Of a stretch of DNA of 64,000 nucleotides, positions 17,846 through 26,672 are shown piece by piece. Positions within the stretch are counted from its first letter, which is position 1; every line of letters starts with the position of its first letter. The stretch comes from Methyloterricola oryzae (GTDB lineage Bacteria; Pseudomonadota; Gammaproteobacteria; Methylococcales; Methylococcaceae), in the NCBI RefSeq assembly GCF_000934725.1, contig NZ_JYNS01000002.1:434001-498000 (forward strand), in the 5' to 3' direction. Made by a program: the position numbers and the translations under genes. The notes beneath the pieces were generated by a model that saw only the letters and a program-made list of their open reading frames with translations, was not told the DNA's origin and did no database searches.

Positions 17846-20020
17846 ATGAAGCATTCACTCTATCAATTCGATCTCTCCTCCCATTCCCACGAGCACTTGC
17901 TGGAGAAGCTGTGCGCCGGCTTTCCTCAGAGCGAAACTCAGCGCCTCACGGAAGCCCTGAACTGCGCGGTACATGCCCGCGATCACGACCTGATCAAGCG
18001 TCCGCGCGGCATCGACGTGGCTCACATTCTGCTTGGTCTGCGCGTCGACGCGCAGACCCTGGAAGCCGCTCTGCTGAGCGATCCCTGGCTGAGGGACAAC
18101 TTGGATGAACGGGAAATAGGCGTCCGCTTCGGCGCAGAAGTGGCCAACCTGGTGCAGAAGGTCAACTGGCTCAATACCTTCAACGAGTACTCCGAGACCG
18201 AGATTCGCGAACCGGAGCAAGCGGAACTGCTGCGCCGCATGCTGCTGGCTGTGGTGAACGATGTGCGCGCGGTGCTCATCAAGCTGGCTTATCGGCTGCA
18301 ACGCCTGCGCATGCTCAAGAATCAAGAGGACGCGGTACGCTACAAGATTGCCCGCGAGACCATGGATATCTTCGCGCCCCTGGCCAATCGCCTGGGTTTG
18401 GGGCAGTTGAAATGGGAGCTTGAGGACTTGGCGTTTCGTTATCTTGAGCCTGACGAGTACCGCAGCCTCGCCAAATCCCTCGCCACAAATCGCGCAGAGC
18501 GCGAGAACTACGTGCAAGGTTTCATTGAGTTGCTGGAAAAGGAACTTAAGGACAACGAAATCGCAGCCAAAGTCTATGGCCGACCAAAGCACATTTACAG
18601 CATCTGGGGAAAGATGCAGCGCAAGCATGTGGCTTTGGACGACCTTTACGATTTGCTGGCGGTGCGCGTCATGGTGGACAAGCCCGCCACCTGCTATGCC
18701 GTGCTTGGACTGGTGCACGGGCGGTGGCTGCATATTCCGAAGGAGTTCGACGACTATATCGCCAACCCCAAGGACAACGGCTACCAGTCCCTCCATACGG
18801 TGGTGATAGGGCCTGAAGGTCGACCGGTGGAGATCCAGATACGAACCCAGGAAATGCACGCCTTTGCCGAATACGGCGTGGCGGCCCATTGGCGCTACAA
18901 GGAGGGCGGGCGCCAGGACGACGCACTGGACCGCAGCATCAATTCGCTGCGGCGCCTCTTGGAGAGCAAGGAGGACGACCGGGGTTTGCTGGAGGATTTC
19001 CGCGCAGAGCTGTTCGCTGACCAGATCTTCGTGCTGACGCCCAAGGGACAGGTGATACGTCTGCGCAAGGGCGCCACGCCGGTGGATTTCGCCTATGCCA
19101 TCCATTCCGAGGTGGGTCACCGTTGCCGCGGCGCGAAGGTCAACGGACACATTGTGCCGCTCACCTACACCCTGAAGTCCGGCGAGAAGGTGGAGGTCCT
19201 CACCGCCAAGCAGGGGGGGCCCAGTCTCGGCTGGCTTGATCCGCACATGGGTTACGTGCGGACACCCAACGCCCGAGGCAAGATCCGTCAGTGGTTCAAA
19301 CAGCAGGATCACGAGAGGCATCTGCGCGCCGGTCGCGCCATTCTTGAGCGCGAGCGGCAGAAGCTTGGAATTCCCGCCCTAAAAGACGCGGATCTCGAGG
19401 AGCTGAGGCGGCATTTCCATTTGCCGCGCGTGGACGACCTGCTGCTGGCTATCGGCCGCGCCGACATCAGCCTGGCGCAACTGGCCAACACCCTGAAGGT
19501 TCCGGGAGTTCACTCAGCGCCCGCGCCCACGGTCAGCGTGCGCAAGGTGCCGACGGAACTCGCCGACACGGGGCAGGTAACGGTCCAGGGTATCCGCAAT
19601 CTGCTGATGCACTTTGCCCGTTGCTGTGATCCGACCCCTGGTACTCCCATCATCGGTTATGTCACCCAGGGGCACGGAGTGGCAATTCATCGCCAGGACT
19701 GCTCCAAGATCCTGCAGTTGCCGAGTCATAAACAACTGCGGCTGATCGACGTGGCCTGGGGATCCGATCAGGCGGCGTTTCCCGTCGAAATCGAGGTTCG
19801 CGCCATCGACCGCAAAGGCTTGCTCAAGGACGTGACCCACATTCTGGCGCAGGAGCACATCAATATCCTGAGGACCAATACCGTGACCAATGAGCGCAAT
19901 CAGGGCGTGGTGATGGACATCACGATCGAGATCAGGGATCTGGGACAACTCAGCCTGGCATTGGACAAGATCTGCGACGTGCACAATGTGCTTGGCGCGC
20001 GGCGCAAGGGCTCGGCCTGA
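17846..20020 (+). CDS. relA: GTP pyrophosphokinase, RelA type
   Basis: RelA makes (p)ppGpp on starved ribosomes. The 724 residues show a degenerate HD region lacking the metal-binding HD pair (TLEAALLSDPWL in its place), so hydrolase activity is not expected. The synthetase domain carries the EFDDY signature at residues 300-304, which marks RelA rather than SpoT. Further on are a TGS domain (VIRLRKGATPVDFAYAIHSE), a conserved Cys segment (HFARCCDPTPGTPIIGY) and a C-terminal ACT/RRM domain. This organism probably has a separate SpoT elsewhere. The start ATG at 17846 gives the usual length. Confidence 0.95.
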   Translation: MKHSLYQFDLSSHSHEHLLEKLCAGFPQSETQRLTEALNCAVHARDHDLIKRPRGIDVAHILLGLRVDAQTLEAALLSDPWLRDNLDEREIGVRFGAEVANLVQKVNWLNTFNEYSETEIREPEQAELLRRMLLAVVNDVRAVLIKLAYRLQRLRMLKNQEDAVRYKIARETMDIFAPLANRLGLGQLKWELEDLAFRYLEPDEYRSLAKSLATNRAERENYVQGFIELLEKELKDNEIAAKVYGRPKHIYSIWGKMQRKHVALDDLYDLLAVRVMVDKPATCYAVLGLVHGRWLHIPKEFDDYIANPKDNGYQSLHTVVIGPEGRPVEIQIRTQEMHAFAEYGVAAHWRYKEGGRQDDALDRSINSLRRLLESKEDDRGLLEDFRAELFADQIFVLTPKGQVIRLRKGATPVDFAYAIHSEVGHRCRGAKVNGHIVPLTYTLKSGEKVEVLTAKQGGPSLGWLDPHMGYVRTPNARGKIRQWFKQQDHERHLRAGRAILERERQKLGIPALKDADLEELRRHFHLPRVDDLLLAIGRADISLAQLANTLKVPGVHSAPAPTVSVRKVPTELADTGQVTVQGIRNLLMHFARCCDPTPGTPIIGYVTQGHGVAIHRQDCSKILQLPSHKQLRLIDVAWGSDQAAFPVEIEVRAIDRKGLLKDVTHILAQEHINILRTNTVTNERNQGVVMDITIEIRDLGQLSLALDKICDVHNVLGARRKGSA

Positions 20021-20175
20021 TACCTGAATTCCCGGCAGCAGCTTGCCCATTTCAGGGTGCAGCAGTTTCCACCGGTCTGGGGGTTTCCAAGCCCTGCGCC
20101 ACCATGATGTAAGTGCACACTGAGTAGCGCTATTCTCCCGACTGCCCATGACGGACAGACTCGGGGCGCCAAACC

Positions 20176-21747
20176 TCAGACATGCAGGGGGGCCAGTTCG
20201 CAGCGGTTGCGCCCCTTGCGCTTGGCCTGATAGAGCGCCTGGTCGGCTCGTTCGAACACATCCAGATAGGTATCCTGCCCCTTGAACTGGGTGATGCCGC
20301 AAGACACGGTGATTTCCACAGGCTTGCCCATGGTCGTGAACTCGCAGGTTTCCACCCGCTTGCGGATTTCCTGAGCGACGCTGAGCGCGTCGGCTTCGTC
20401 CGAACCCACCAGTAGCATGACGAATTCCTCGCCCCCGTAACGTGCCACGAAATCCGTCGCACGCACCGAACTGATTAGCAGGCGGCCAATGAAACTCAGG
20501 GCCTTGTCGCCAGAACTATGCCCGAAACGGTCGTTGATCTTCTTGAAGTGGTCGATGTCCCAGATGAGCAGTGTGACCGGCTGGCGAAATCGCCGCCAGC
20601 GTTTTTCCTCCAGTTCGATGCGCTGCATATAGGCCGCCCGATTTGGCAGACCGGTCAAGGGATCGGTAAGGGCAAGGTCGTAGGCATGGCTGAGCTTGTT
20701 GCGCAGATCGTCCGCTTCCTGTTCGAGCGTTTTCAGGCGCTGGGTGACCTCCTGCAACTGCTGCTGGTTCTCGCTGAAACGGTTCTCCTCAGTGATGATA
20801 TGCGCGTCCAGCTGATGGGCCACCAGATCCAGCCGGGTTTCCACGATCTCCTTCAGTTTATGCAGATCACCCGCTTCGCGCGCGGCTGAGCGCAGGTCTC
20901 CCAATTCGTCACCGAGGGAAGCGTTGTGCTCGCGACGGCTTTCCATCGCCTGGCGGTCCATGTTGTCCAGTTCGAGCGTCTTGTCTTCCAACTCCCCCAG
21001 CTTGTTGCTCAGAGCCACCAGAAACTCGTGCAAGGCATGGTGCTCCTTGCCCATCTCCTCGCTTGCCGCGGTGATCAGTGCGGCAGAGGCATCCATGAGT
21101 GCGGGTAGACCTTCATCGCCTTGCTTTACTCTTTCAATCAGCTGCGCGCGCTTTTTCTCCAGGGTGGCTGGCAATTTCAAGGACTTCAGTAGACCGTGCA
21201 AGGGCTGGCGCAGCGATTCCTCGTCGCCCGCCGAGGCCCGTGATGTGCCGCCGAGTATGCGGCCAAACAGTCCCTTGCCAGCCTCCGGCGGCTGCTCGCG
21301 AATCAGCCGTGCCGCGGCAGCAAACAATTGCTCTTCGCTCACGAATGCGTCCGACTCGATGCGCTCCCGCAAGGCCCCAACTGCCTTGGTGTCGCCTAAT
21401 CCCAACTGGGAAGACTGAAGAAAGCGCAGCAATCCCTCTGCATGGGAATGAACGGCTTCGGATTGGTCGCAATCAGGAATGCGCACTAACGCATCCATCA
21501 GGGCTTCCAGCTCACGCCGAAGTTCATCGGTCTTGAGCTCCTTGCGCATCACATCGCGGATGGCCTGCAAATAAGGACTGAGGGCGGGGTCCAGACCACT
21601 GGCCGCGAATGTCAGGCGAACTACCGCGCGGGTGAGTAGCTGCTCTTTTTCCTCCTGCTCCAGTTGATGCGCTTCACCCTGCTTGAGCAAGCGCAAGTAC
21701 TTGTCTTGCCAGTAGGATTGCGGGTCTTCACTGGTCGAAACCATCAT
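20176..21747 (-). CDS. GGDEF diguanylate cyclase with long helical sensor region
   Basis: The C-terminal domain of this 523-residue protein makes cyclic di-GMP. It carries GGEEF (residues 438-442) with an RxxD inhibitory site (RATD) exactly five residues before it, so product inhibition is likely. Typical DPLTGLPNRAAY and DIDHFKKINDRFGH segments precede it. The first 340 or so residues are mostly helical and coiled-coil-like, with no membrane helix or recognised sensor domain, so the enzyme is probably cytoplasmic. I chose the paired ATG at 21747/21744; a TTG at 21804 would add 19 residues. Confidence 0.9.
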   Translation of the reverse strand: MMVSTSEDPQSYWQDKYLRLLKQGEAHQLEQEEKEQLLTRAVVRLTFAASGLDPALSPYLQAIRDVMRKELKTDELRRELEALMDALVRIPDCDQSEAVHSHAEGLLRFLQSSQLGLGDTKAVGALRERIESDAFVSEEQLFAAAARLIREQPPEAGKGLFGRILGGTSRASAGDEESLRQPLHGLLKSLKLPATLEKKRAQLIERVKQGDEGLPALMDASAALITAASEEMGKEHHALHEFLVALSNKLGELEDKTLELDNMDRQAMESRREHNASLGDELGDLRSAAREAGDLHKLKEIVETRLDLVAHQLDAHIITEENRFSENQQQLQEVTQRLKTLEQEADDLRNKLSHAYDLALTDPLTGLPNRAAYMQRIELEEKRWRRFRQPVTLLIWDIDHFKKINDRFGHSSGDKALSFIGRLLISSVRATDFVARYGGEEFVMLLVGSDEADALSVAQEIRKRVETCEFTTMGKPVEITVSCGITQFKGQDTYLDVFERADQALYQAKRKGRNRCELAPLHV

Positions 21748-22336
21748 CGAATGGCTCAAATCGGAAAATGAGGGAGGCGCTAGATAGACGCTTGTTCCCG
21801 TCAAATATAGATGAGGATGAAATCAACATGGGTACGTCGTGGAGAGACGACGATAGATAAATGACGGCAATTCATACTCATGGCGCTTTTCCAGCCAATG
21901 AATATCAGAAACTTATAATATTCTGTCGTTCTGAGACAACGACTGAATACGCGAATCCCTTGGGTTCCGCTGAATTTCCTACGCGCGAGTGAGTTCGCGT
22001 GTTTTGAAACAAGTCCAGTAATTTCATCTATCCGGCTGAAAAATAAATCCAAAATAATTGAATGGAAGGCTAACACATCGACCACTAAGGCAGTTGCCTA
22101 TTTAGTGTGTGCGCTATCAGGGCCTGGGCATACAATATGCTCAGAATATTAGACTATTCGAATATTTGTCTGCTTCACGTTCGGATGGCGCGGTAGCTCT
22201 TAGGCTGTCTCGGGGTCACGGCGGTTGGACAGTGAATGCTGCCAAATGCGACGGCGTCCGTTGCGCTTGCCCTCTCTGGTGACCAAATGACGCCTACGTT
22301 TTTATTTCCTGTTCGCAGGTCAGGGGAGATCTTCCA
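21748..22336. other. A+T-rich gene-free stretch upstream of the multihaem cytochrome
   Basis: About 590 bp lie between the divergent diguanylate cyclase and the cytochrome c gene. The base composition is visibly more A+T-rich than the surroundings (for example ATAATATTC and AATAAATCC runs). A small inverted repeat CGTCGT-GGAGAG-ACGACG sits at 21835-21852. A short open frame on the minus strand (21801-22085) shows no family resemblance and I do not call it. Both promoters must lie here, but I cannot place them. Confidence 0.6.
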
Positions 22337-25111
22337 ATGCATAACAAGACAAGAATGACAGTTCGGTCGGTGCAATCAGCACAGGCGGACAACGCGCTGG
22401 AGTGGGCAATTAAATTTTTGCTAAGTGGACTGCTTGGCAAATTCGGCACGCTTCCGAGCCGGATCCTCAAAGCGGGGGTGATTACTTCGTTCGTTGCGAT
22501 GAGCTTGCTGAGCAGCAGCGCCTATGCGGCTATAGCGATTGCAAGCGCCACGTGGTCCGAGGGAGCACTGACGGTGAGAGGATCCAGTTCCGCGCGCGCG
22601 AGCATTTCAATTTCAAATGCAGCCACAAATCAGGCAATCGGCCAGACCTCTGCCAGCCGTAATGGGAGTTGGAGTTTCCGGACGAGCTTGGCCCAAAGGG
22701 CAGTTCCTTGTTCCATAAGAGCCACATCCTCTGCACCCGCCGATGGCAGCATGGCGATCGCTGTCAGCAATGCGCCGAGTAATTGTGTCGGCACGGGTCC
22801 GACACCAACACCAACACCAACGCCGACCCCGAGTCCGACGCCAAGTCCCACGCCTTCGGCTGTACCGAATGCGTCGATTAACTCCACGAGCACGGACATC
22901 TTGGCCTCGGTCCTGAATACAGTGCCGCAGGCGCCGTCGACTCCTGTGGGGACGAAAGGAAGCTATGGCATTCTGGCAGTCAATGATCTGGGTATGCACT
23001 GTGTGGACAATGACACCCGGGTCGTCAATATACTGCCGCCATTCCAGGTCCTGCTCGGTCAGGTTGTGCAGAAAGGCGGACGTCCAAGCCTGAATCCCAC
23101 TGGGATCGATCTATTTTATTCGGCAGCCGCCAATCCCAGAGACCCGAGTCTCGGACAGAATTTGCTGCATGGAAAACGTAGCGACGGCACCACGTTCAAG
23201 ACCAACTTCTGGTGGAACGTGCAGCAGGGCGGGTATGACGCTTTCTATCCAGCCGGAGTGACCCTGAGCACGTCTGGATTGATGGCGGTGGACAAAGGAC
23301 TTCCGGTTCCCAATACGGAGAAGTTCTATCTGGAAACGCCAGGCACCCTTGATATTAGCCAGCAGCTGATGCCTGGCATTCTCTCACCCTATTTGGCCAA
23401 CGATGCTCAAAAGCTGAATGAGCGCTATACCAACAAGCCGTTCTTCATCAACTTCCCATTCGGATACGTCGCCGATCACGTCAATTGGTATGAAGCCGCC
23501 GGCATACCCATGGCGCCATTCGATGACTTCGGCCGGCAAAACCCATACCCCTTGGTGAAGGTTCAGGCCAAGCAGGGCAGCAACACACTGGCTAGCGTCG
23601 ATGCCGTACTGCCGGTTTCGGCGGAATCCAGCTGCATCAATTGCCACGGTTCGACTCAGGACGTAGCGGCATCAGCGCCAACTCGCCGTTCCACGGTTCC
23701 CATTGAAGCGCTCGCCGCGGCGAATCTGCCAGTGGCCAGCAGTGCCAATGACCCTGATCAAAGCCTCCCCAGCAGCGTAAGTATCGAGTACGGAACGGAT
23801 ATCAACATCTTGCGCCTGCATGACCTGAAGCATGGCAGCAGGTATGTGGACCCGGCCGGCATCAGCAAGCCGTGCGTGATTGATGGCGCCAAGCCCAACG
23901 GTGATGCCAACTGTCTCACCTATCAAGCCTACGGTGTCGCTGAGTCTGACAGAAAGCCTGTGGTGTGTCAGAGCTGCCATTACACGCCGGCATTGGACCT
24001 GCTTCAGGTCGGCCCCAAGAATGAAAATGGCCGTAATCAGTTGGCACACAAGAGCAATTCCAATGTCATGCACAGCCATCACGGCGGGTTGACGGAAGGT
24101 GGAAAGCCCTTGTTTACGGCGATTCCGCGCGCGCTCCAAGCTGCCGATGGCTCCATCAGCAACCAGGCTGAGCGCCTACAGGCCTTGGAACAAAACTGCT
24201 ATCAGTGCCACCCGGGCAAGGACACCAAGTGTCTGCGAGGGGCCATGTTCAACGGTGGAGTGCTCTGCAGTGACTGCCATGGCGATATGAAGCAGATTGG
24301 CAATGACTTCACCCGCGAGGTTTCGGTCGATAAGCCCATGCCAGGGGCTCTGGCGAATACGCTAAAGAGTGATTTCTACACGAATCCCGAAACACCGCGC
24401 GTTCCTTGGGCCAACGAGCCGGGTTGCGGTTCCTGTCACACAGGTGACGCCACCCAGAGCCTTGCAGGTGAGGCCGGTTCCTTGGTGAACATCAAGGATC
24501 ATAATGGTGTCGTTGACAATATCCGCCTGCGCCAGGCCTTCCTGACGGGCGACGCCAAGGCGACCCCCATCGTGCCTTCTAACAAGCGCTTTGCCGAACC
24601 TCTGATTCCGGGCACGTCGCAGACAGGTAAGCCCAATGCGGGCGCTGACAATCCGCAGCTCTACCGTGTCAGCACCGGGCACGGCGGAGTGATGTGCGAA
24701 GGCTGCCACGGGCCTACCCATGCCGAATGGCCAGTTGCCAACAACGACGCCAACGATAACCAGACGGCTATTCAGCTTCAGGGTCATGTGGGCTTCATCA
24801 GTGAATGCTCGACGTGTCATACGAGCGGTTCACCGGCGGCCGACACTCAGAATGGACCTCATGGCATGCATGTGGTCAATGACAGCCGCTTCTGGTCTGA
24901 GGCGCACAAGGATTTGGCGGAGCGGGAGAACAGCCAGCCAGGCGGGGGAACCTGTGCCGCCTGTCATGGAAGTGACCATAGGGGTACCGTGCTTTCACGC
25001 GTCCCGGTGGACCGAACATTCCGTGTGGAAGGCCGCGATCGTGTCGTCAAGGCTGGACAGCCCGTCGCATGCGACCTGTGTCATAGCCTTGACAAGAGTT
25101 TTGACAACTAG
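22337..25111 (+). CDS. Secreted multihaem cytochrome c (nine CxxCH)
   Basis: This 924-residue protein has an unusually long N-region before its signal helix (ILKAGVITSFVAMSLL, cleavage near AYA64). It then has an Ig-like beta segment, a Thr/Ser-Pro repeat linker (about residues 154-177) and a large non-haem domain beginning GSYGILAVNDLGMHC. Nine CxxCH haem-binding motifs begin at residues 433, 544, 621, 644, 697, 787, 824, 873 and 912, so it should bind nine c-type haems outside the cytoplasm. Tethered multihaem proteins like this are seen on the surface of Methylococcus-type methanotrophs. Partners and electron donor are unknown. The gene stands alone with its own terminator. Confidence 0.88.
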   Translation: MHNKTRMTVRSVQSAQADNALEWAIKFLLSGLLGKFGTLPSRILKAGVITSFVAMSLLSSSAYAAIAIASATWSEGALTVRGSSSARASISISNAATNQAIGQTSASRNGSWSFRTSLAQRAVPCSIRATSSAPADGSMAIAVSNAPSNCVGTGPTPTPTPTPTPSPTPSPTPSAVPNASINSTSTDILASVLNTVPQAPSTPVGTKGSYGILAVNDLGMHCVDNDTRVVNILPPFQVLLGQVVQKGGRPSLNPTGIDLFYSAAANPRDPSLGQNLLHGKRSDGTTFKTNFWWNVQQGGYDAFYPAGVTLSTSGLMAVDKGLPVPNTEKFYLETPGTLDISQQLMPGILSPYLANDAQKLNERYTNKPFFINFPFGYVADHVNWYEAAGIPMAPFDDFGRQNPYPLVKVQAKQGSNTLASVDAVLPVSAESSCINCHGSTQDVAASAPTRRSTVPIEALAAANLPVASSANDPDQSLPSSVSIEYGTDINILRLHDLKHGSRYVDPAGISKPCVIDGAKPNGDANCLTYQAYGVAESDRKPVVCQSCHYTPALDLLQVGPKNENGRNQLAHKSNSNVMHSHHGGLTEGGKPLFTAIPRALQAADGSISNQAERLQALEQNCYQCHPGKDTKCLRGAMFNGGVLCSDCHGDMKQIGNDFTREVSVDKPMPGALANTLKSDFYTNPETPRVPWANEPGCGSCHTGDATQSLAGEAGSLVNIKDHNGVVDNIRLRQAFLTGDAKATPIVPSNKRFAEPLIPGTSQTGKPNAGADNPQLYRVSTGHGGVMCEGCHGPTHAEWPVANNDANDNQTAIQLQGHVGFISECSTCHTSGSPAADTQNGPHGMHVVNDSRFWSEAHKDLAERENSQPGGGTCAACHGSDHRGTVLSRVPVDRTFRVEGRDRVVKAGQPVACDLCHSLDKSFDN
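22797..22858 (+). repeat. Thr-Pro/Ser-Pro codon repeat in the cytochrome linker
   Basis: A tandem run of ACN-CCN and AGT-CCN codons encodes roughly ten alternating Thr/Ser-Pro pairs. It forms a stiff extracellular spacer between the N-terminal domain and the haem-bearing part of the cytochrome. Such runs can vary in copy number between strains. Confidence 0.8.
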
Positions 25112-25131
25112 CTCAAACTCTTGAGTATGTA

Positions 25132-25174
25132 AAAACGCTCTCCCGGATTAAGCCTCCGGGGGAGCGTTTTTTTG
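25132..25174 (+). terminator. Rho-independent terminator of the multihaem cytochrome gene
   Basis: A 13-bp stem (ACGCTCTCCCGGA pairing with TCCGGGGGAGCGT, one G-T wobble) with a short TTAAGCC-type loop is followed by a run of seven or more T. It starts 20 bp after the cytochrome stop. The left arm is preceded by an A tract, so it could also act on the minus strand. Confidence 0.92.
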
Positions 25175-25307
25175 TGGAGCATCGGATGGGAGGGAAACCA
25201 GCCCAAAGGACGGCGGTGAAGGCGACTGTCAAAACCAGCAGGTCGGACTTCGCATAATGTATATTATGTAAATTCTAAGGTCTCGTAATGTTCTGCGTGG
25301 CAAGGTA

Positions 25308-26672
25308 CTACAGAGTAAAACGACATGCCGAAACCAATGCTCCTGGCGCCCGGTTGCCGCCCAAGGCCCTCCGGTGGTAGGTATCAACAGACCGGCGCAC
25401 ATGGCTTTCGGCCGTGAGGGATTCCAGGTTGGTCCCGAACAGGCGGTACAGGGAGTCGTCGAAACGCAGGTCGCGAATGGGAGCCACGATCTCGCCATCC
25501 ACTACCCAGAAGCAGGCATAGCGCGTCATGCCGGTGATGCGCGCTGTCTGCACATCGCTCCAGTTGAGGTAATGCAGGTTGCCGATGAAAAGCCCCGTTC
25601 CAAGGCGATTTAGAGCCTCGGCTTCGGGCAGATCGCCCGTTTCCAGTTCTGCTGAACGCAGATGTTCGCCAAACCAGCCGCCGGGTTCGGCAAAATTGCA
25701 CGCCGCGCCATATTCTTTCGCAGTGCGCGAGCTGACCAGCAGTTCCCTCAATTTCCCGGCCTCGATGACCGTCAACTTCATCGGCGGCAGTTCGCCGAGA
25801 CTGTTGAAACGCGGCAGCAAAGCGAGCCGGAAGTTTTCCCGGAGGGTGAAATGCGGTGACAATGTGTCTTTCCCTTCAACCAGGCCTCTCAGCGCGCAAC
25901 CGCCCTCCTTCCATGCCTTGTAGCTCAAGGCGCCCCACGAGAACATATCGAGCAGATCCGAGACAGCGGCGGGCGAAAAGTAAACGCGATAGTCTCCCGG
26001 GGCAAGCGCATGGGTGGGGCGTTCCAGTGATTGCAGTCGTTCCTTGTCTGCATCGATACCGCTTAAGACCTGCTCCTGATTCCACTCAACCGCAGAGACA
26101 CTGTTCTTGACGGCTTTGTCTTCGCCCGAATCATTGCGCGTGAACAGCGAATAATCCAGAAAGAAGGATTCACTGGAAAACCAATGATCCATTCCAGAAG
26201 AATTGCAGACGGCCCTGAATTGTGGGCCCGATGCGAAAAGCCCGGTGAACCCAGTGCCCCCACTGTATCGGGCGACAAATTCGGCGACGCTCTCAGGGTC
26301 CGGCAGGCGTCCTAGGTGGACTTCCTCGCTGGTTCCGTGATCTTGCATTGACACCACATATGGGTCTTCCGGCAGCACCTGGGATTCTTTCCTTGCCCGT
26401 CGCAGCAGGCTGTCTAGGATGGCTGAATCCTGGTCAAGATGTCCGGTGAGGTCGAAGGCAAAGCTCAGCTTACGGGAGCACGCTTGAAAATTCACAGAAA
26501 GGTTGGCTTGCCGAACGCCGGTTGCCTGACGGACCCTCGCGTCGTTGAATCGCAGGTACGTTTGATCTTCGCCTATCAGCTGCAGGTTCAGGTCTTCCCC
26601 TGACTTCAATTCAGCAAATCCAGCATCCGCCAATTGCCGGAAATAAGGGCGAATCTGCTCGGCGAAGCTCAC
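25308..26672 (-). CDS. TldE/PmbA-like protein of a TldD/TldE pair
   Basis: The 454-residue protein belongs to the TldD/PmbA superfamily. TldE (PmbA) partners TldD in a heterodimeric metalloprotease that trims unfolded or modified peptides. No HExxxH motif is present here, as expected for the non-catalytic partner. Recognisable features are the C-terminal SDVQTARITGMTRYACFWVV and GEIVAPIRDLRFDDSLYRLF segments. It overlaps the upstream tldD-like gene by 4 bp, so the two are translationally coupled. The sequence is divergent from the chromosomal PmbA type, so I give no gene symbol. Confidence 0.85.
   Translation of the reverse strand: MSFAEQIRPYFRQLADAGFAELKSGEDLNLQLIGEDQTYLRFNDARVRQATGVRQANLSVNFQACSRKLSFAFDLTGHLDQDSAILDSLLRRARKESQVLPEDPYVVSMQDHGTSEEVHLGRLPDPESVAEFVARYSGGTGFTGLFASGPQFRAVCNSSGMDHWFSSESFFLDYSLFTRNDSGEDKAVKNSVSAVEWNQEQVLSGIDADKERLQSLERPTHALAPGDYRVYFSPAAVSDLLDMFSWGALSYKAWKEGGCALRGLVEGKDTLSPHFTLRENFRLALLPRFNSLGELPPMKLTVIEAGKLRELLVSSRTAKEYGAACNFAEPGGWFGEHLRSAELETGDLPEAEALNRLGTGLFIGNLHYLNWSDVQTARITGMTRYACFWVVDGEIVAPIRDLRFDDSLYRLFGTNLESLTAESHVRRSVDTYHRRALGGNRAPGALVSACRFTL

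Noticed and set aside
21801-22085. A 94-residue minus-strand frame in the A+T-rich gap
   Set aside because: No family resemblance, no ribosome site and its composition follows the A+T-rich intergenic DNA.
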